Made by a program: the position numbers and the translations under genes. The notes beneath the pieces were generated by a model. The model saw only the letters and a program-made list of their open reading frames with translations, had not been told where the DNA came from and made no database searches. DNA of 64,000 nucleotides from Mesonia ostreae (GTDB lineage Bacteria; Bacteroidota; Bacteroidia; Flavobacteriales; Flavobacteriaceae), in contig NZ_JAVRBG010000005.1 of NCBI RefSeq assembly GCF_031845265.1, positions 124,001 through 188,000 on the forward strand. Reading direction: 5' to 3'. Of this stretch, positions 17,893 through 26,063 are shown piece by piece. How positions within the stretch are numbered: the first letter of the stretch is position 1; each line of letters opens with the position of its first letter.

Positions 17893-17940
17893 AACTAGTA
17901 TTCAAGAAAACTAAACTTTTTTTGAACACTAGTTTTTTTA
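17893..17940 (+). terminator. Terminator after gcvT
   Basis: AACTAGTATTCAA (17893-17905) pairs with TTGAACACTAGTT (17922-17934), 12 of 13 positions, followed by a run of seven Ts. It begins ~24 bases after the gcvT stop, separating gcvT from the epimerase gene. Confidence 0.75.
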
Positions 17941-18034
17941 ATTTGAATAGGCATCAAATTTTAGTCAGCATTTATAATTTAATTTTGAATCCAATATACC
18001 TAATTATACAACGTTTTTAAAAGAAAGATTTCAG

Positions 18035-18862
18035 ATTAAAAATTCAAAAAAAATACTAATCCTCGGCGGAAGTGGATTCTTAGGGCAAGCGCTTTACAAA
18101 GAGCTCCTGCCCTATTTTAGCGTACACGGCACGTATAGAACTCCAAATAAAAATTGGGAAAATAATCATCAGTTTCATTGGTGGGATGCCGAGACCGAGA
18201 GTGTGAGCTTTTTATTGGAATCTTTACAACCAGATGTGGTGATTTGCGCTTTACGCGGAAATTTTAACGCGCAAATTTACGCTCATTTTGAAGCGATAGA
18301 ATATGTGATGAAAACCAATTCTAAGATTATTTTTCTCTCCTCTTCTAACGTGTTTGATGCTTTTACCAATTTCCCTTCTTACGAATATGACAAAACACTT
18401 TCTATGAGTGTATATGGGCGTTTTAAAATTAAAATAGAAAATGCGTTGTTGCGCTTGCCTGTAGAGAACTATGTGATTACCAGAATTCCTATGATTTATG
18501 GCGCCAATTCTCCGCGTTTAGAAGAGTTAAAAACCTTTCATAAAATTGAGGAATCTATAGAAGTATTTCCTAATGTGGTGATGAATGCTACAAGCGTTAA
18601 CCGGTTCACACAACAAATGCATTATATCATCAATCAAGATTTAGGTGGTGTTTTTCATTTAGGAAGCAAAGACCTCATTCATCATAAAGATTTAGTGATG
18701 GAGATTTGTAAGAAAATAGAACTCAAAGACACGGTACTAAAAAATGTATACGACTCTAATGAAGATCGATATATTGCAGTCTTACCTAAAAACAATTTAC
18801 TCCCCAATAATTTACAATTTACGGTAGAAGATGTGGTAGAAGATTCTGTTGCATTTCCGTAG
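18035..18862 (+). CDS. NAD(P)-binding SDR-family sugar epimerase/reductase (RmlD-like), no ATG start
   Basis: An extended SDR protein. The Rossmann motif GGSGFLGQ follows KILILG at the N-terminus, and YGRFK supplies the Tyr-xxx-Lys catalytic pair after a SSSNVF strand. IPMIYG and the C-terminal block fit dTDP-sugar reductase/epimerase relatives; the substrate is unknown. The conserved Rossmann start lies upstream of the first accepted-type start (GTG at 18203), which would delete the nucleotide-binding motif. The frame is open back to a TAA at 17975-17977 with no ATG, GTG or TTG before the motif. An ATT at 18035, followed by AAA AAT TCA AAA AAA ATA, is exactly where an ATG would be expected. 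So either ATT initiates (275 residues) or the start codon was lost. Confidence 0.7.
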   Translation: MKNSKKILILGGSGFLGQALYKELLPYFSVHGTYRTPNKNWENNHQFHWWDAETESVSFLLESLQPDVVICALRGNFNAQIYAHFEAIEYVMKTNSKIIFLSSSNVFDAFTNFPSYEYDKTLSMSVYGRFKIKIENALLRLPVENYVITRIPMIYGANSPRLEELKTFHKIEESIEVFPNVVMNATSVNRFTQQMHYIINQDLGGVFHLGSKDLIHHKDLVMEICKKIELKDTVLKNVYDSNEDRYIAVLPKNNLLPNNLQFTVEDVVEDSVAFP

Positions 18863-18900
18863 ACTTTAGTATCTTTAAGCAGAACTAAAAACAATAGAAA

Positions 18901-19188
18901 ATGAAAAAGTTAAGCGATAAAGAAATAAAGGATAAACTAAAAGATTTTGAGGGGTGGGAATTTCACGAGGATAGCCTTCAAACCAAATTTGAGTTTCGAG
19001 ATTTTAAAGAAACCTTTTCTATTATGACCCGCATCGCTTTTGAAGCAGAATCCCAACAACATCATCCTGAGTGGACCAATGTTTATAATACCTTAAGCAT
19101 TTCTCTATCTACCCATGATGCTGGCGGAGTTACAGAAAAAGATTTCAAAATGATAGAAGCGATAGAAAACATTATCGTAGTAGATTAA
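18901..19188 (+). CDS. 4a-hydroxytetrahydrobiopterin dehydratase (pterin-4-alpha-carbinolamine dehydratase)
   Basis: A 95-residue protein of typical length. The active-site signature is intact: QQHHPEW with the two catalytic histidines, then the spaced Tyr (VYNTL), His (STHDAGG) and terminal Asp. It dehydrates the 4a-carbinolamine formed when aromatic amino acid hydroxylases use a pterin cofactor. No hydroxylase is in the window, so it may recycle a pterin for an enzyme elsewhere. A possible promoter (TTG at 18849, 18-base spacer, TATCTTTA at 18870-18877) overlaps the end of the epimerase gene. Confidence 0.92.
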   Translation: MKKLSDKEIKDKLKDFEGWEFHEDSLQTKFEFRDFKETFSIMTRIAFEAESQQHHPEWTNVYNTLSISLSTHDAGGVTEKDFKMIEAIENIIVVD

Positions 19189-19203
19189 CAGCGGTATTTT
19201 TAT

Positions 19204-19211
19204 TAAATTTG
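19204..19211 (+). promoter_or_regulatory. Candidate -7 box for the yebC-like gene
   Basis: TAAATTTG exactly matches TAnnTTTG, 27 bases before the ATG. No clear -33 box is seen. Confidence 0.45.
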
Positions 19212-19238
19212 TTCATCTTAAAATCAATATAAAAAATT

Positions 19239-19958
19239 ATGGGAAGAGCTTTTGAATTCCGTAAAGCGCGAAAAATGAAACGATGGTCTGCCATGTCTAA
19301 GGCCTTTACTCGTATTGGTAAAGACATTGTTATGGCTGTAAAAGAAGGTGGTCCAGATCCTGACACCAATTCAAAATTACGAGCGGTAATTCAAAACGCG
19401 AAGAGCGTAAATATGCCCAAAGACAATATTGAGCGCGCGATTAAACGGGCGAGCGATAAAAGTTTAGGTGATTACAAAGAGGTTTTATTTGAAGGTTATG
19501 CACCACACGGGATTGCTATTTTGGTAGAAACTGCTACCGATAATAATACGAGAACCGTAGCTAATATACGTTCTTATTTTAATAAATGTGACGGGAATTT
19601 AGGAACTTCTGGCTCGGTTGAATTTATGTTTGACCATACGTGTAACTTCAAAATTCCTGCGGAAGATCTTGATGCCGAAGAATTAGAACTAGAATTTATT
19701 GATTTTGGCGCCGAAGAAGTTTTTGAAGATGAAGATGGCATTCTTATTTACGCTCCGTTTGAAAGCTTTGGTGCGATTCAAAAAGAATTAGAAGACAGAG
19801 AAATTGAAATTATTTCTTCTGGTTTTGAACGTATTCCTACCGTAACCAAAGAAATTTCTAAAGAAGATCAGGAAGATGTAGAGAAATTACTAGAAAAAAT
19901 TGAAGAAGACGATGATGTGCAAAATGTATATCATACCATGAAAGAAACAGAAGATTAG
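19239..19958 (+). CDS. YebC/PmpR family protein
   Basis: A 239-residue YebC/TACO1-type protein. The N-terminal block is diagnostic: MGRAFEFRKARK, then KRWSAMSKAFTRIGKDI, DPDTNSKLRAVIQNAKSVNMPKDNIERAI and the FEGYAPHGIAI strand. The acidic C-terminal domain completes the three-domain fold. Members bind DNA and act as regulators in some bacteria; others promote ribosome passage through difficult peptides, like mitochondrial TACO1. The sequence does not decide between these. It starts 50 bases after the pterin dehydratase, with its own -7 box, and ends at a strong terminator. Confidence 0.93.
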   Translation: MGRAFEFRKARKMKRWSAMSKAFTRIGKDIVMAVKEGGPDPDTNSKLRAVIQNAKSVNMPKDNIERAIKRASDKSLGDYKEVLFEGYAPHGIAILVETATDNNTRTVANIRSYFNKCDGNLGTSGSVEFMFDHTCNFKIPAEDLDAEELELEFIDFGAEEVFEDEDGILIYAPFESFGAIQKELEDREIEIISSGFERIPTVTKEISKEDQEDVEKLLEKIEEDDDVQNVYHTMKETED

Positions 19959-19965
19959 GTATCTA

Positions 19966-20013
19966 TAAAAAAAGACCCCAAAAATTAGAATAAACTTTTG
20001 GGGTCTTCTTTTT
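19966..20013. terminator. Bidirectional terminator
   Basis: AAGACCCCAAAA (19972-19983) and TTTTGGGGTCTT (19996-20007) form a 12-bp stem with a 12-base loop, with an A-run before and T-rich sequence after. It serves the converging yebC-like and PepSY-like genes. Confidence 0.88.
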
Positions 20014-20029
20014 AAACTTCAGATTGTTA

Positions 20030-20467
20030 TTAATCCTCTATTTCACTAAGAACTTTTCCGTTTTTATCTACGGTAATTTCCAGTTCTTTCGTAAAAGTTT
20101 CTAAATCAATCTCATAGGTGATGTCATTCCCTTTTTTAATCATATCTACATCATCAATGCTAAAATCTGCATAATTCTTTTTTATGACATTACTTACTGC
20201 GCTTGGCAATTCAGAAGAGGAAATTTCTACTTTTCGCTTGACCTCCTGTCCATTTGTAGCGTACCATACATCATAATCTTTACGGTCTACTTCAAATTCT
20301 ACTTTATAATTTTCCATATCTTTCTCCCATTCCACATCATTTACGTTGGTAAACTCTTTTTGGAAAGTAGAAATTAGGCTGGCAGGTACTTCATCCATTC
20401 TTAAGTCTTGCGCTTGTACAGCAATACTTGCGAAAAGAAACAATAAACTTGTTTTTAAAATTTTCAT
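20030..20467 (-). CDS. Secreted PepSY-like domain protein, copy 1
   Basis: A 145-residue exported protein with a signal peptide of ~19 residues ending VQA. Two PepSY-like (DUF2874/BLIP-like) units follow, each with the pattern VPxxxxxxFxKxFxxxxDVxWEKD and a second YEIDLE strand. These proteins fold like beta-lactamase-inhibitor domains. In Bacteroidota they are common periplasmic proteins of unknown role, often beside two-component systems. It is a clear paralogue of the next gene, sharing LRMDEVP/LKMDEVP, WEKD and VKRxVE blocks. Only 190 bases and a perfect palindrome separate the two. Confidence 0.85.
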   Translation of the reverse strand: MKILKTSLLFLFASIAVQAQDLRMDEVPASLISTFQKEFTNVNDVEWEKDMENYKVEFEVDRKDYDVWYATNGQEVKRKVEISSSELPSAVSNVIKKNYADFSIDDVDMIKKGNDITYEIDLETFTKELEITVDKNGKVLSEIED

Positions 20468-20593
20468 AGCTTTTGTTTTTTTTATTTGATGTAAAGAAAA
20501 GCACTAAAACTGTAAACAATTAGGAATTTTAATTTAAAACTTTATTTAATGAAGTATTTATTTTGAATATTTAATATGAGAACTTAGTACAAG

Positions 20594-20626
20594 AGACCTC
20601 ACAGGTTTTCAAAACCTGTGAGGTCT
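20594..20626. repeat. Perfect 33-base palindrome (dispersed Bacteroidota-type repeat)
   Basis: Two 16-base arms (AGACCTCACAGGTTTT and AAAACCTGTGAGGTCT) surround one central base. It lies between the two PepSY-like genes. Palindromes of this AGACCTCACAGG type recur in flavobacterial intergenic regions as far as I recall. It could also form a terminator hairpin for the upstream PepSY copy, but it has no T-run. Confidence 0.7.
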
Positions 20627-20656
20627 GCTAAAGATTATAAAACTATAAAGAGTAGA

Positions 20657-21100
20657 TTATCGGTTTGTCCTAACGCCTAAAACGCTTCCGTTTTCATCAA
20701 AAGTTATTATTTTTTCTAAATTTTCTTTCTCTATTTCTACTCTATACAATGTTTTTTTGCTAGCTCTCTTTATCATTTTTGCATCGCCGGTTTTGTAGGC
20801 TGCATATTTCTTATTTAGCGTCTTAGTAACTGCCTTTGGTAATTGAGATTTTAATAATTCTACCTCACGCTTCACTTCTTTTTCAGTTGAAGAATACCAA
20901 ACCTCATAATCCATTTGGTTCCTCTTAAACGCGACCTTATAGTTGTTCTTATCTTTTTCCCATGCTACATCGTTTGCTTTTAAAAACTCTTTTTCAAAAG
21001 TTGAAACTACCTTGGCAGGCACTTCATCCATTTTTAAATCTTGGGCGTAAACAGTAATGCTTCCGAAGAAAAATAATAGAGCTATTTTTAAAATTTTCAT
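20657..21100 (-). CDS. Secreted PepSY-like domain protein, copy 2
   Basis: A 147-residue paralogue of the adjacent gene: signal peptide MKILKIALLFFFGSITVYA, then two PepSY-like units (VPAKVVSTFEKEF, NDVAWEKD, a DYEVWYSS strand, then KAVTKTLNKKYAAY). The frame opens 54 bases further upstream, but starting there would bury the signal peptide behind 18 residues, so the ATG at 21100 is chosen. The protein is more basic than copy 1, especially toward the C-terminus (KRASKKTLYR), which suggests different ligands after duplication. It is divergent from the response-regulator gene across 236 bases. Confidence 0.83.
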   Translation of the reverse strand: MKILKIALLFFFGSITVYAQDLKMDEVPAKVVSTFEKEFLKANDVAWEKDKNNYKVAFKRNQMDYEVWYSSTEKEVKREVELLKSQLPKAVTKTLNKKYAAYKTGDAKMIKRASKKTLYRVEIEKENLEKIITFDENGSVLGVRTNR

Positions 21101-21288
21101 CTTATTTAGATTGATAGATTTAAAGTAAAATTTTGGACTGAAACTATAACTCATTAGATTTATTTATCCGTCAAGCGGAATTATCCCAATTTATTATAGA
21201 ATTCAATTGTAAATTTACAAATAATGCTGAATTCGACTTAAGAAAAAGTTTCAATTCAAAAAAAATATAAGGTAATTTTATATCAAAA

Positions 21289-21296
21289 TAGGTTTG
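21289..21296 (+). promoter_or_regulatory. Candidate -7 box for the two-component operon
   Basis: TAGGTTTG matches TAnnTTTG, 40 bases before the regulator ATG. It overlaps an imperfect dyad (AGGTTTGAT ... ATCAAATAACCT) that could bind a regulator, but the arms contain a three-base insertion. Confidence 0.35.
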
Positions 21297-21336
21297 ATGC
21301 TTATCAAATAACCTTTTTGATTGTTAATTAAAGATT

Positions 21337-22014
21337 ATGAAAATACTCATTATTGAAGACGAAGTAGATATGCTTCAAAATATGAAGCAAACTTTTGAAA
21401 AAGAAGGTTTTTTAATAGAAAGCGCGAAAGACCAAGAAACCGCCTTGCAAAAAATTGGGATTTATAAATACGATTGCATTTTACTGGATATTGGTTTACC
21501 CGATGGTAGCGGATTAGCGATTTTAAAAATTTTAAAAGAGAAAAATATTAACGACGGAGTGATTATTGTTTCTGCCAAAGACTCTTTAGATGACAAACTA
21601 AAAGGACTTAATTTGGGAGCAGATGATTATTTACCTAAGCCTTTTCACATGGCAGAACTCAATGCGAGAGTAAAAGCTTTACTTAGAAGAAGAAACTTTG
21701 AAGGAAACAAAAATATAGAGTTAGGAAATTTAATCATTAATCCTGAAGAGCGAAGCGTTTTTGTGAACCAAACAGCAGTTGAGCTAAATAGAAAAGAGCT
21801 CGATATTCTTTTATATTTAGTAACAAATAAGGGTAGATTAGTAAATAAAACTGCTTTGGCAGAGCACGTTTGGGGAGATCACATCGACCAAGCCGATAAT
21901 TTTGAGTTTATCTATTCACAGATTAAAAACCTAAGAAAAAAACTAACCACGCATCAAGCAGAAGTAGAAATAAAATCGATTTACGGTATGGGTTATAAAT
22001 TAGAACTTTTATGA
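21337..22014 (+). CDS. OmpR/PhoB-family response regulator
   Basis: A 225-residue regulator. The receiver domain (1-~120) has the acidic pair in IIEDE, phospho-acceptor Asp51 in LLDIGLPDG and conserved Lys101 in YLPKPF. The C-terminal winged-helix DNA-binding domain (~130-225) ends with the typical IKSIYGMGYKL. It overlaps the histidine kinase gene by 4 bases (ATGA), so the two form one operon. Being divergent from the PepSY-like pair, it probably controls those secreted proteins; this is an inference from position. Confidence 0.95.
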   Translation: MKILIIEDEVDMLQNMKQTFEKEGFLIESAKDQETALQKIGIYKYDCILLDIGLPDGSGLAILKILKEKNINDGVIIVSAKDSLDDKLKGLNLGADDYLPKPFHMAELNARVKALLRRRNFEGNKNIELGNLIINPEERSVFVNQTAVELNRKELDILLYLVTNKGRLVNKTALAEHVWGDHIDQADNFEFIYSQIKNLRKKLTTHQAEVEIKSIYGMGYKLELL

Positions 22015-23285
22015 AGCTTTTAAATTATACGAGTAGGTACTTTGTCATTATATTACTGTTTATTATTTTTATTTGGGGCGCTTTTTTTTATTACAATATG
22101 CTAGATGAGATCTATGATAGCATGGATGATAGTTTAGAAAACCAAAAAGAGCTGGTGCAACAAAAGGTATTAGATCATCCAGAGTTTCTTAAGCAAGACC
22201 AATTTGAAAATGGCTATTATACGATTCAGCAATTAAAAGATAAGCCCAAAAAAATAGACGAAGATCAGTATAGAGATACGTTAATGTTTATGCAAAATGA
22301 AGGAGAATTTGAGCCTGTGCGTCTTTTAGAGACTTCGTTTTATCAAGATGAGCATTATTATAAATTAAAAGTAATTACTTCTATGGTAGAAGAAGATGAT
22401 CTGGTAGAAACGCTTTTTTGGTCTATTTTGATATTGTATTTAGGTTTAATTTTAAGCATTTTAGTACTTAACAATTATTTTTTAAAAAACACTTGGAAAC
22501 CATTTTACAGCTTATTAGATAAATTAAAAAATTACTCTATAGAATCTGGACAGAAATTATCTTTTGAAGACACTAACATTGAAGAGTTTGCACTTCTAAA
22601 TAAAAATATTGAAACTTTACTTTACAAATCTCAAGAAAGCTTTCAACAGCAAAAACATTTTATAGAGAATGCTTCTCATGAGCTTCAAACTCCTATCGCT
22701 ATAAGCATCAATAAGCTGGAGCTTTTATTGGAGAAAAGCCATCTAAATGAAGACCAAGCAGAAACTTTTAGCAGTGTTTTACAAAATTTAGAACGCCTTA
22801 AACGTCTTAACAAATCTCTTTTACTTCTAACTAAAATTGAAAATAATCAATTTGTGGAAGAAGAAGATATTAACCTTAATTTGCTTTTGAAGGAGCTTAT
22901 AGAAGATTTTTCAGATTTCTTAAGGTATAAGAATTTAGAACTAAAATTTATTCAGCAAGAACAATTATCTATACGCATGAATAAAGATTTAGCTATGATT
23001 TTATTTACGAACCTTATTCAAAATGCGATTAAGCACGGCAAAAAAAGTTCTATCATATCTATTAAAATTTATGACAATGCGGTAACTATTCAGAATGAAT
23101 CAGAAAAAAATATTCCGCTTGACGGAGAAAAAATTTTCTCCAGATTTTATAAAGCAACTGCTTTGCAAAACTCGACAGGTTTAGGTTTATCCATAGCTCT
23201 AGCCATTACTCAAAAGTATAAATATAAACTAAGTTATACCTACAAGAATTTGCATTGTATTGAAGTTAACTTCCGTAAGCCTTAA
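22011..23285 (+). CDS. Membrane sensor histidine kinase
   Basis: A 424-residue kinase with membrane segments at ~10-28 and ~133-155, enclosing a ~100-residue periplasmic sensor rich in acidic residues. The dimerisation domain carries the phospho-acceptor His223 in ASHELQTPIA. The catalytic domain shows the N-box (NLIQNAIKHG) and a G-box (STGLGLSIA). It has no recognisable PAS domain, and the linker is short. It is translationally coupled to the preceding regulator. The stimulus is unknown; the neighbouring PepSY-like proteins are candidates for sensed or controlled periplasmic partners. Confidence 0.93.
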   Translation: MKLLNYTSRYFVIILLFIIFIWGAFFYYNMLDEIYDSMDDSLENQKELVQQKVLDHPEFLKQDQFENGYYTIQQLKDKPKKIDEDQYRDTLMFMQNEGEFEPVRLLETSFYQDEHYYKLKVITSMVEEDDLVETLFWSILILYLGLILSILVLNNYFLKNTWKPFYSLLDKLKNYSIESGQKLSFEDTNIEEFALLNKNIETLLYKSQESFQQQKHFIENASHELQTPIAISINKLELLLEKSHLNEDQAETFSSVLQNLERLKRLNKSLLLLTKIENNQFVEEEDINLNLLLKELIEDFSDFLRYKNLELKFIQQEQLSIRMNKDLAMILFTNLIQNAIKHGKKSSIISIKIYDNAVTIQNESEKNIPLDGEKIFSRFYKATALQNSTGLGLSIALAITQKYKYKLSYTYKNLHCIEVNFRKP

Positions 23286-23400
23286 AATTATAATAACACT
23301 ATGCAAACGATATATAAATTTTACCTTAATAGATTAGATTTCCAGATTGTTTTCAGATTTTAAGTATACATTTTCTTTATATATCTAAAAAGATACTGCT

Positions 23401-24279
23401 ATGAAATTAAAAAAAATTGAAATATCCATTATTCTCGGTGTTATTATAGTCATTTCTGGAATTAGTTTGGCTTTTAATTATTCGCCAAAATCAAAAGAGA
23501 TAGTCGCTGAGGAAGAAAGTACGCTCTATAAAGAATATAATATTCTTGAAACTTGGGAACTACCTAAAGAACTAATAGAAATTTCTGGAATTAGTTGGAT
23601 GGGAGATTACAGAATGGCTTGCATCCAAGATGAAGAAGGAATTATTTATATCTACAACTTAAAAACTTCCCGCATAGAAAAAACGATTGAGTTTGGTGAG
23701 AAAGGAGATTATGAAGGCTTAGTGGTAATTGAAAAAAATGCATATGCACTGCGCAGCGATGGGACTATTTTTGAGATTAAAAATTACAACAGTCCAGATT
23801 TTAAAACCCATAGCTATAATACTTTTTTGAAAGGAAAAAACAACACCGAGAGTCTTGCTTTAGATCCAGAAAACGATCGCTTATTGATGGCCGCTAAAGA
23901 TAAAGATCCTTTTAGCAAAACCAGCAAAGGAGTTTTTGAGTTTGACTTAAAATCTAAAACATTAGCTAAAAAGCCTCTATATGAGTTACATTTTCACGAT
24001 AATATTTTTGATAAAATAAGAGAGAAGAAAATTGAAAAAACCTTTAGTCCTTCAGAAATAGCAATACATCCGCAAAGCAAAGAAATTTTTGTTTTAGAAG
24101 GAAAAAAACCAAAATTGTTGATTTTAAATCCTAATGGAAGCACTAAGCGCCTTTTTGAATTAGATAAAAATGATTTTAGACAACCGGAAGGAATTGCAAT
24201 TACTCCCAACGGAGATATATACATTTCTAATGAAGGAAAAAAAGATAAGGCTACTATCTTAAAAGTCGAATTAAAATAG
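23401..24279 (+). CDS. SdiA-regulated-type beta-propeller protein, membrane-anchored
   Basis: A 292-residue protein with an N-terminal membrane segment or uncleaved signal (~7-26) and a predicted six-bladed propeller of the SdiA-regulated (YjiK-like) family. Visible strands include ISGISWMGDYRMACIQDEEG, YEGLVVIEKNAYALRSDG, NTESLALDPENDRLLMAAKD and PEGIAITPNGDIYISNEG. The repeated xxG(I/L)xxxxxxxxLxxxxE pattern fits an esterase-like or ligand-binding propeller facing the periplasm. Enzymatic activity is unknown. It follows the histidine kinase by 115 bases and probably belongs to its regulon. A strong terminator follows. Confidence 0.8.
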   Translation: MKLKKIEISIILGVIIVISGISLAFNYSPKSKEIVAEEESTLYKEYNILETWELPKELIEISGISWMGDYRMACIQDEEGIIYIYNLKTSRIEKTIEFGEKGDYEGLVVIEKNAYALRSDGTIFEIKNYNSPDFKTHSYNTFLKGKNNTESLALDPENDRLLMAAKDKDPFSKTSKGVFEFDLKSKTLAKKPLYELHFHDNIFDKIREKKIEKTFSPSEIAIHPQSKEIFVLEGKKPKLLILNPNGSTKRLFELDKNDFRQPEGIAITPNGDIYISNEGKKDKATILKVELK

Positions 24280-24293
24280 ACTTTTACAAGACG

Positions 24294-24332
24294 AAAAAAA
24301 GGGGAAGATTTTAAAAATCTTCCCCTTTTTTT
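24294..24332. terminator. Bidirectional terminator
   Basis: GGGGAAGATTTT (24301-24312) and AAAATCTTCCCC (24314-24325) form a 12-bp stem with A7 on the left and T7 on the right. It separates the converging SdiA-regulated-type and Lrp/AsnC genes. Confidence 0.92.
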
Positions 24333-24347
24333 GTACTAATATAATTC

Positions 24348-24827
24348 TTACAATTCCTTAAAGATGGAATGCATTAAACGTTTTTTATCGTTTAAGCTTT
24401 CTTCCAAAGAAATCATAGTTTCTGTTCTATACACTCCTTCAATATCATCCAATTCAAATATAATTTGCTTTGCGTGCTCTGTATCTTTCGCTCTAATCTT
24501 ACAGAAAATATTAAATTTCCCAGTAGTAACGTGGGCTACCGTAACAAAAGGTATTTCATTAATTCGTTCTAACACAAATTTGGTTTGAGATGTTTTCTGT
24601 AAAAACACACCTACGTAAGCGATAAAAGCATACCCTAATTTTTTGTAATCTAAGCTTAAAGAAGATCCTACGATTATTCCAGCCTCTTCCATTTTTTTCA
24701 CTCTCACATGTACTGTACCCGCAGAAATTTGTAATTTTTTTGCGATATCTGTAAACGGAGTTCTTGTATTGTCGATTAAAATATCTAAAATTTGATGATC
24801 TATTTCATCTAATCTAAACTTTGCCAT
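24348..24827 (-). CDS. Lrp/AsnC-family transcriptional regulator
   Basis: A ~159-residue Lrp/AsnC protein. The N-terminal winged HTH (DEIDHQILDILIDNTRTPFTDIAKKL, then GTVHVRVKKMEEAGII) is followed by the ligand-binding RAM domain (~70-150), which typically senses amino acids and drives oligomerisation. The frame opens 42 bases earlier (MYYFCIIFKK...). I chose the ATG at 24827 because family members begin shortly before the HTH and a -7 box (TATTTTTG on this strand, 24856-24863) lies inside the longer version. The genes it controls are not evident; the adjacent M14 gene is on the same strand upstream. Confidence 0.9.
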   Translation of the reverse strand: MAKFRLDEIDHQILDILIDNTRTPFTDIAKKLQISAGTVHVRVKKMEEAGIIVGSSLSLDYKKLGYAFIAYVGVFLQKTSQTKFVLERINEIPFVTVAHVTTGKFNIFCKIRAKDTEHAKQIIFELDDIEGVYRTETMISLEESLNDKKRLMHSIFKEL

Positions 24828-24855
24828 TTGTAATTTTGTTTTTTTAAATATTATG

Positions 24856-24863
24856 CAAAAATA
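24856..24863 (-). promoter_or_regulatory. Candidate -7 box of the Lrp/AsnC gene
   Basis: Read on the minus strand this is TATTTTTG, an exact TAnnTTTG match, 28 bases before the chosen ATG. It lies just after the M14 peptidase stop, so the regulator can be transcribed on its own. Confidence 0.5.
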
Positions 24864-24895
24864 ATACAATTATCCTGATAAATAATCCGTAATAT

Positions 24896-26038
24896 TTAAG
24901 CTTTTGTTAAATTTACTAAGCATTCCTTACCGTCCACACTCAATTCTTGAATCTCAGTAATTTCGCTCCATTCTTCTTTTCTATTTATGATGACTTTTTT
25001 ACCAGAAACATCCATTTCTTTATGTCCAACATAAGCTTTTAAGCATCCTAATGTCTCTAGAAACGGCACAAAAATAATTTTATTGCGCTTTAAAGTCTCT
25101 TTATATTGTATGGCAAGATCTATGTTTTGTCTCCCTACATTTCTTAGAATAACATCATAAAAGCATTTTTTATTTTCTGGAATTGTAAAATAATCTTTAT
25201 AATTTATATGTTTATGGGTTTTGTTAGAGAGTCCCCAGGATCCTTTTAGTAAAGCAATCAAAATAAGTTTTCTTGTTTCTTCCCTCTCATAATCGTCTTC
25301 AAAATGTCCTGCCTCAAATAAAATCGTTGGGATTCCTAAATTTTGTAAGGTATCACCAACACAATTCAGGTTGAAGCCATCATCATATCTTCCCACTTGA
25401 TTTGGGATGATTTGCTGCAAACTTTTATTCATGTAAGCAATAAGTTGCATTCCTGCTATTCTATTTTCATTAACGCCTCTATCTTCATTAAATGCTGGGG
25501 ATAAAAAAGAAATCGTTGCGGGTTTGGCTGGTTCTCCCACGCCAAATATTGTTCGCTGATCGTGTAAATTAAAACAATAATCTGGCTGAAACTCCATATA
25601 AAGCTTTTTAAAGGCTCTGCTCTCGGGTTGTGAACAAAGTTGAGCATCTCTATTCAAATCTATCTCATTTAGGTTGCTACGCGTATAGATTTTTGCGCCG
25701 TCTGGATTTAATAGTACAACAAAGCTGAAAGAGATTTTGCTTAAGATTTCTTTCGCTTCCGCGGAATTGCTTTGTAAAAAACCAATAAAGTCAATTAATG
25801 CTTTAGTGGTTGTGGTTTCATTTCCATGCATTTGTGACCACATCAAAACTTTGATAGATCCTCCTCCTAAATGCAATTCATAAATAGGCAAACCTAAAAC
25901 AGATTTCCCTATCACTCTATTTTGATCTTCAGAAAATTTGGCTATAAAATTATTAACATCTTCTACAGGAATATACCTTCCAGAAAAGGATTCATTTTTA
26001 TACTGCGTTGCTAGCTCTAATAATCTTTCTTTCTCCAT
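24896..26038 (-). CDS. M14-family zinc metallopeptidase
   Basis: A 380-residue protein. The M14 zinc site is visible: His71-x-x-Glu74 in SQMHGNETTTT and the third ligand His159 in CFNLHDQ. Asn129-Arg130 in IDLNRDA bind the substrate carboxylate, and the catalytic Glu242 is in LFEAGHF. There is no signal peptide, so it acts in the cytoplasm. It is likely a carboxypeptidase or amidase acting on a small peptide or cell-wall fragment; the ~110-residue C-terminal extension has no known motif. Its ATG lies two bases from a perfect GTTTAC-N4-GTAAAC palindrome. Further copies fill the divergent region to the XRE gene, so it is probably under that regulator. Confidence 0.85.
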   Translation of the reverse strand: MEKERLLELATQYKNESFSGRYIPVEDVNNFIAKFSEDQNRVIGKSVLGLPIYELHLGGGSIKVLMWSQMHGNETTTTKALIDFIGFLQSNSAEAKEILSKISFSFVVLLNPDGAKIYTRSNLNEIDLNRDAQLCSQPESRAFKKLYMEFQPDYCFNLHDQRTIFGVGEPAKPATISFLSPAFNEDRGVNENRIAGMQLIAYMNKSLQQIIPNQVGRYDDGFNLNCVGDTLQNLGIPTILFEAGHFEDDYEREETRKLILIALLKGSWGLSNKTHKHINYKDYFTIPENKKCFYDVILRNVGRQNIDLAIQYKETLKRNKIIFVPFLETLGCLKAYVGHKEMDVSGKKVIINRKEEWSEITEIQELSVDGKECLVNLTKA

Positions 26039-26039
26039 A

Positions 26040-26055
26040 GTTTACAAAAGTAAAC
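26040..26055. promoter_or_regulatory. Operator-like palindrome, site 1
   Basis: GTTTAC-AAAA-GTAAAC, a perfect 6-4-6 dyad, two bases upstream of the M14 ATG and therefore inside its leader. Confidence 0.7.
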
Positions 26056-26063
26056 AATCCTTT

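Noticed and set aside
18203..18205. GTG as the start of the epimerase
   Set aside because: It would remove the whole Rossmann nucleotide-binding motif, which is clearly encoded just upstream in the same frame.
21285..21315. Dyad AGGTTTGAT ... ATCAAATAACCT as the response regulator operator
   Set aside because: The arms need a three-base insertion to pair and no second copy or direct repeat typical of OmpR-type sites was found.
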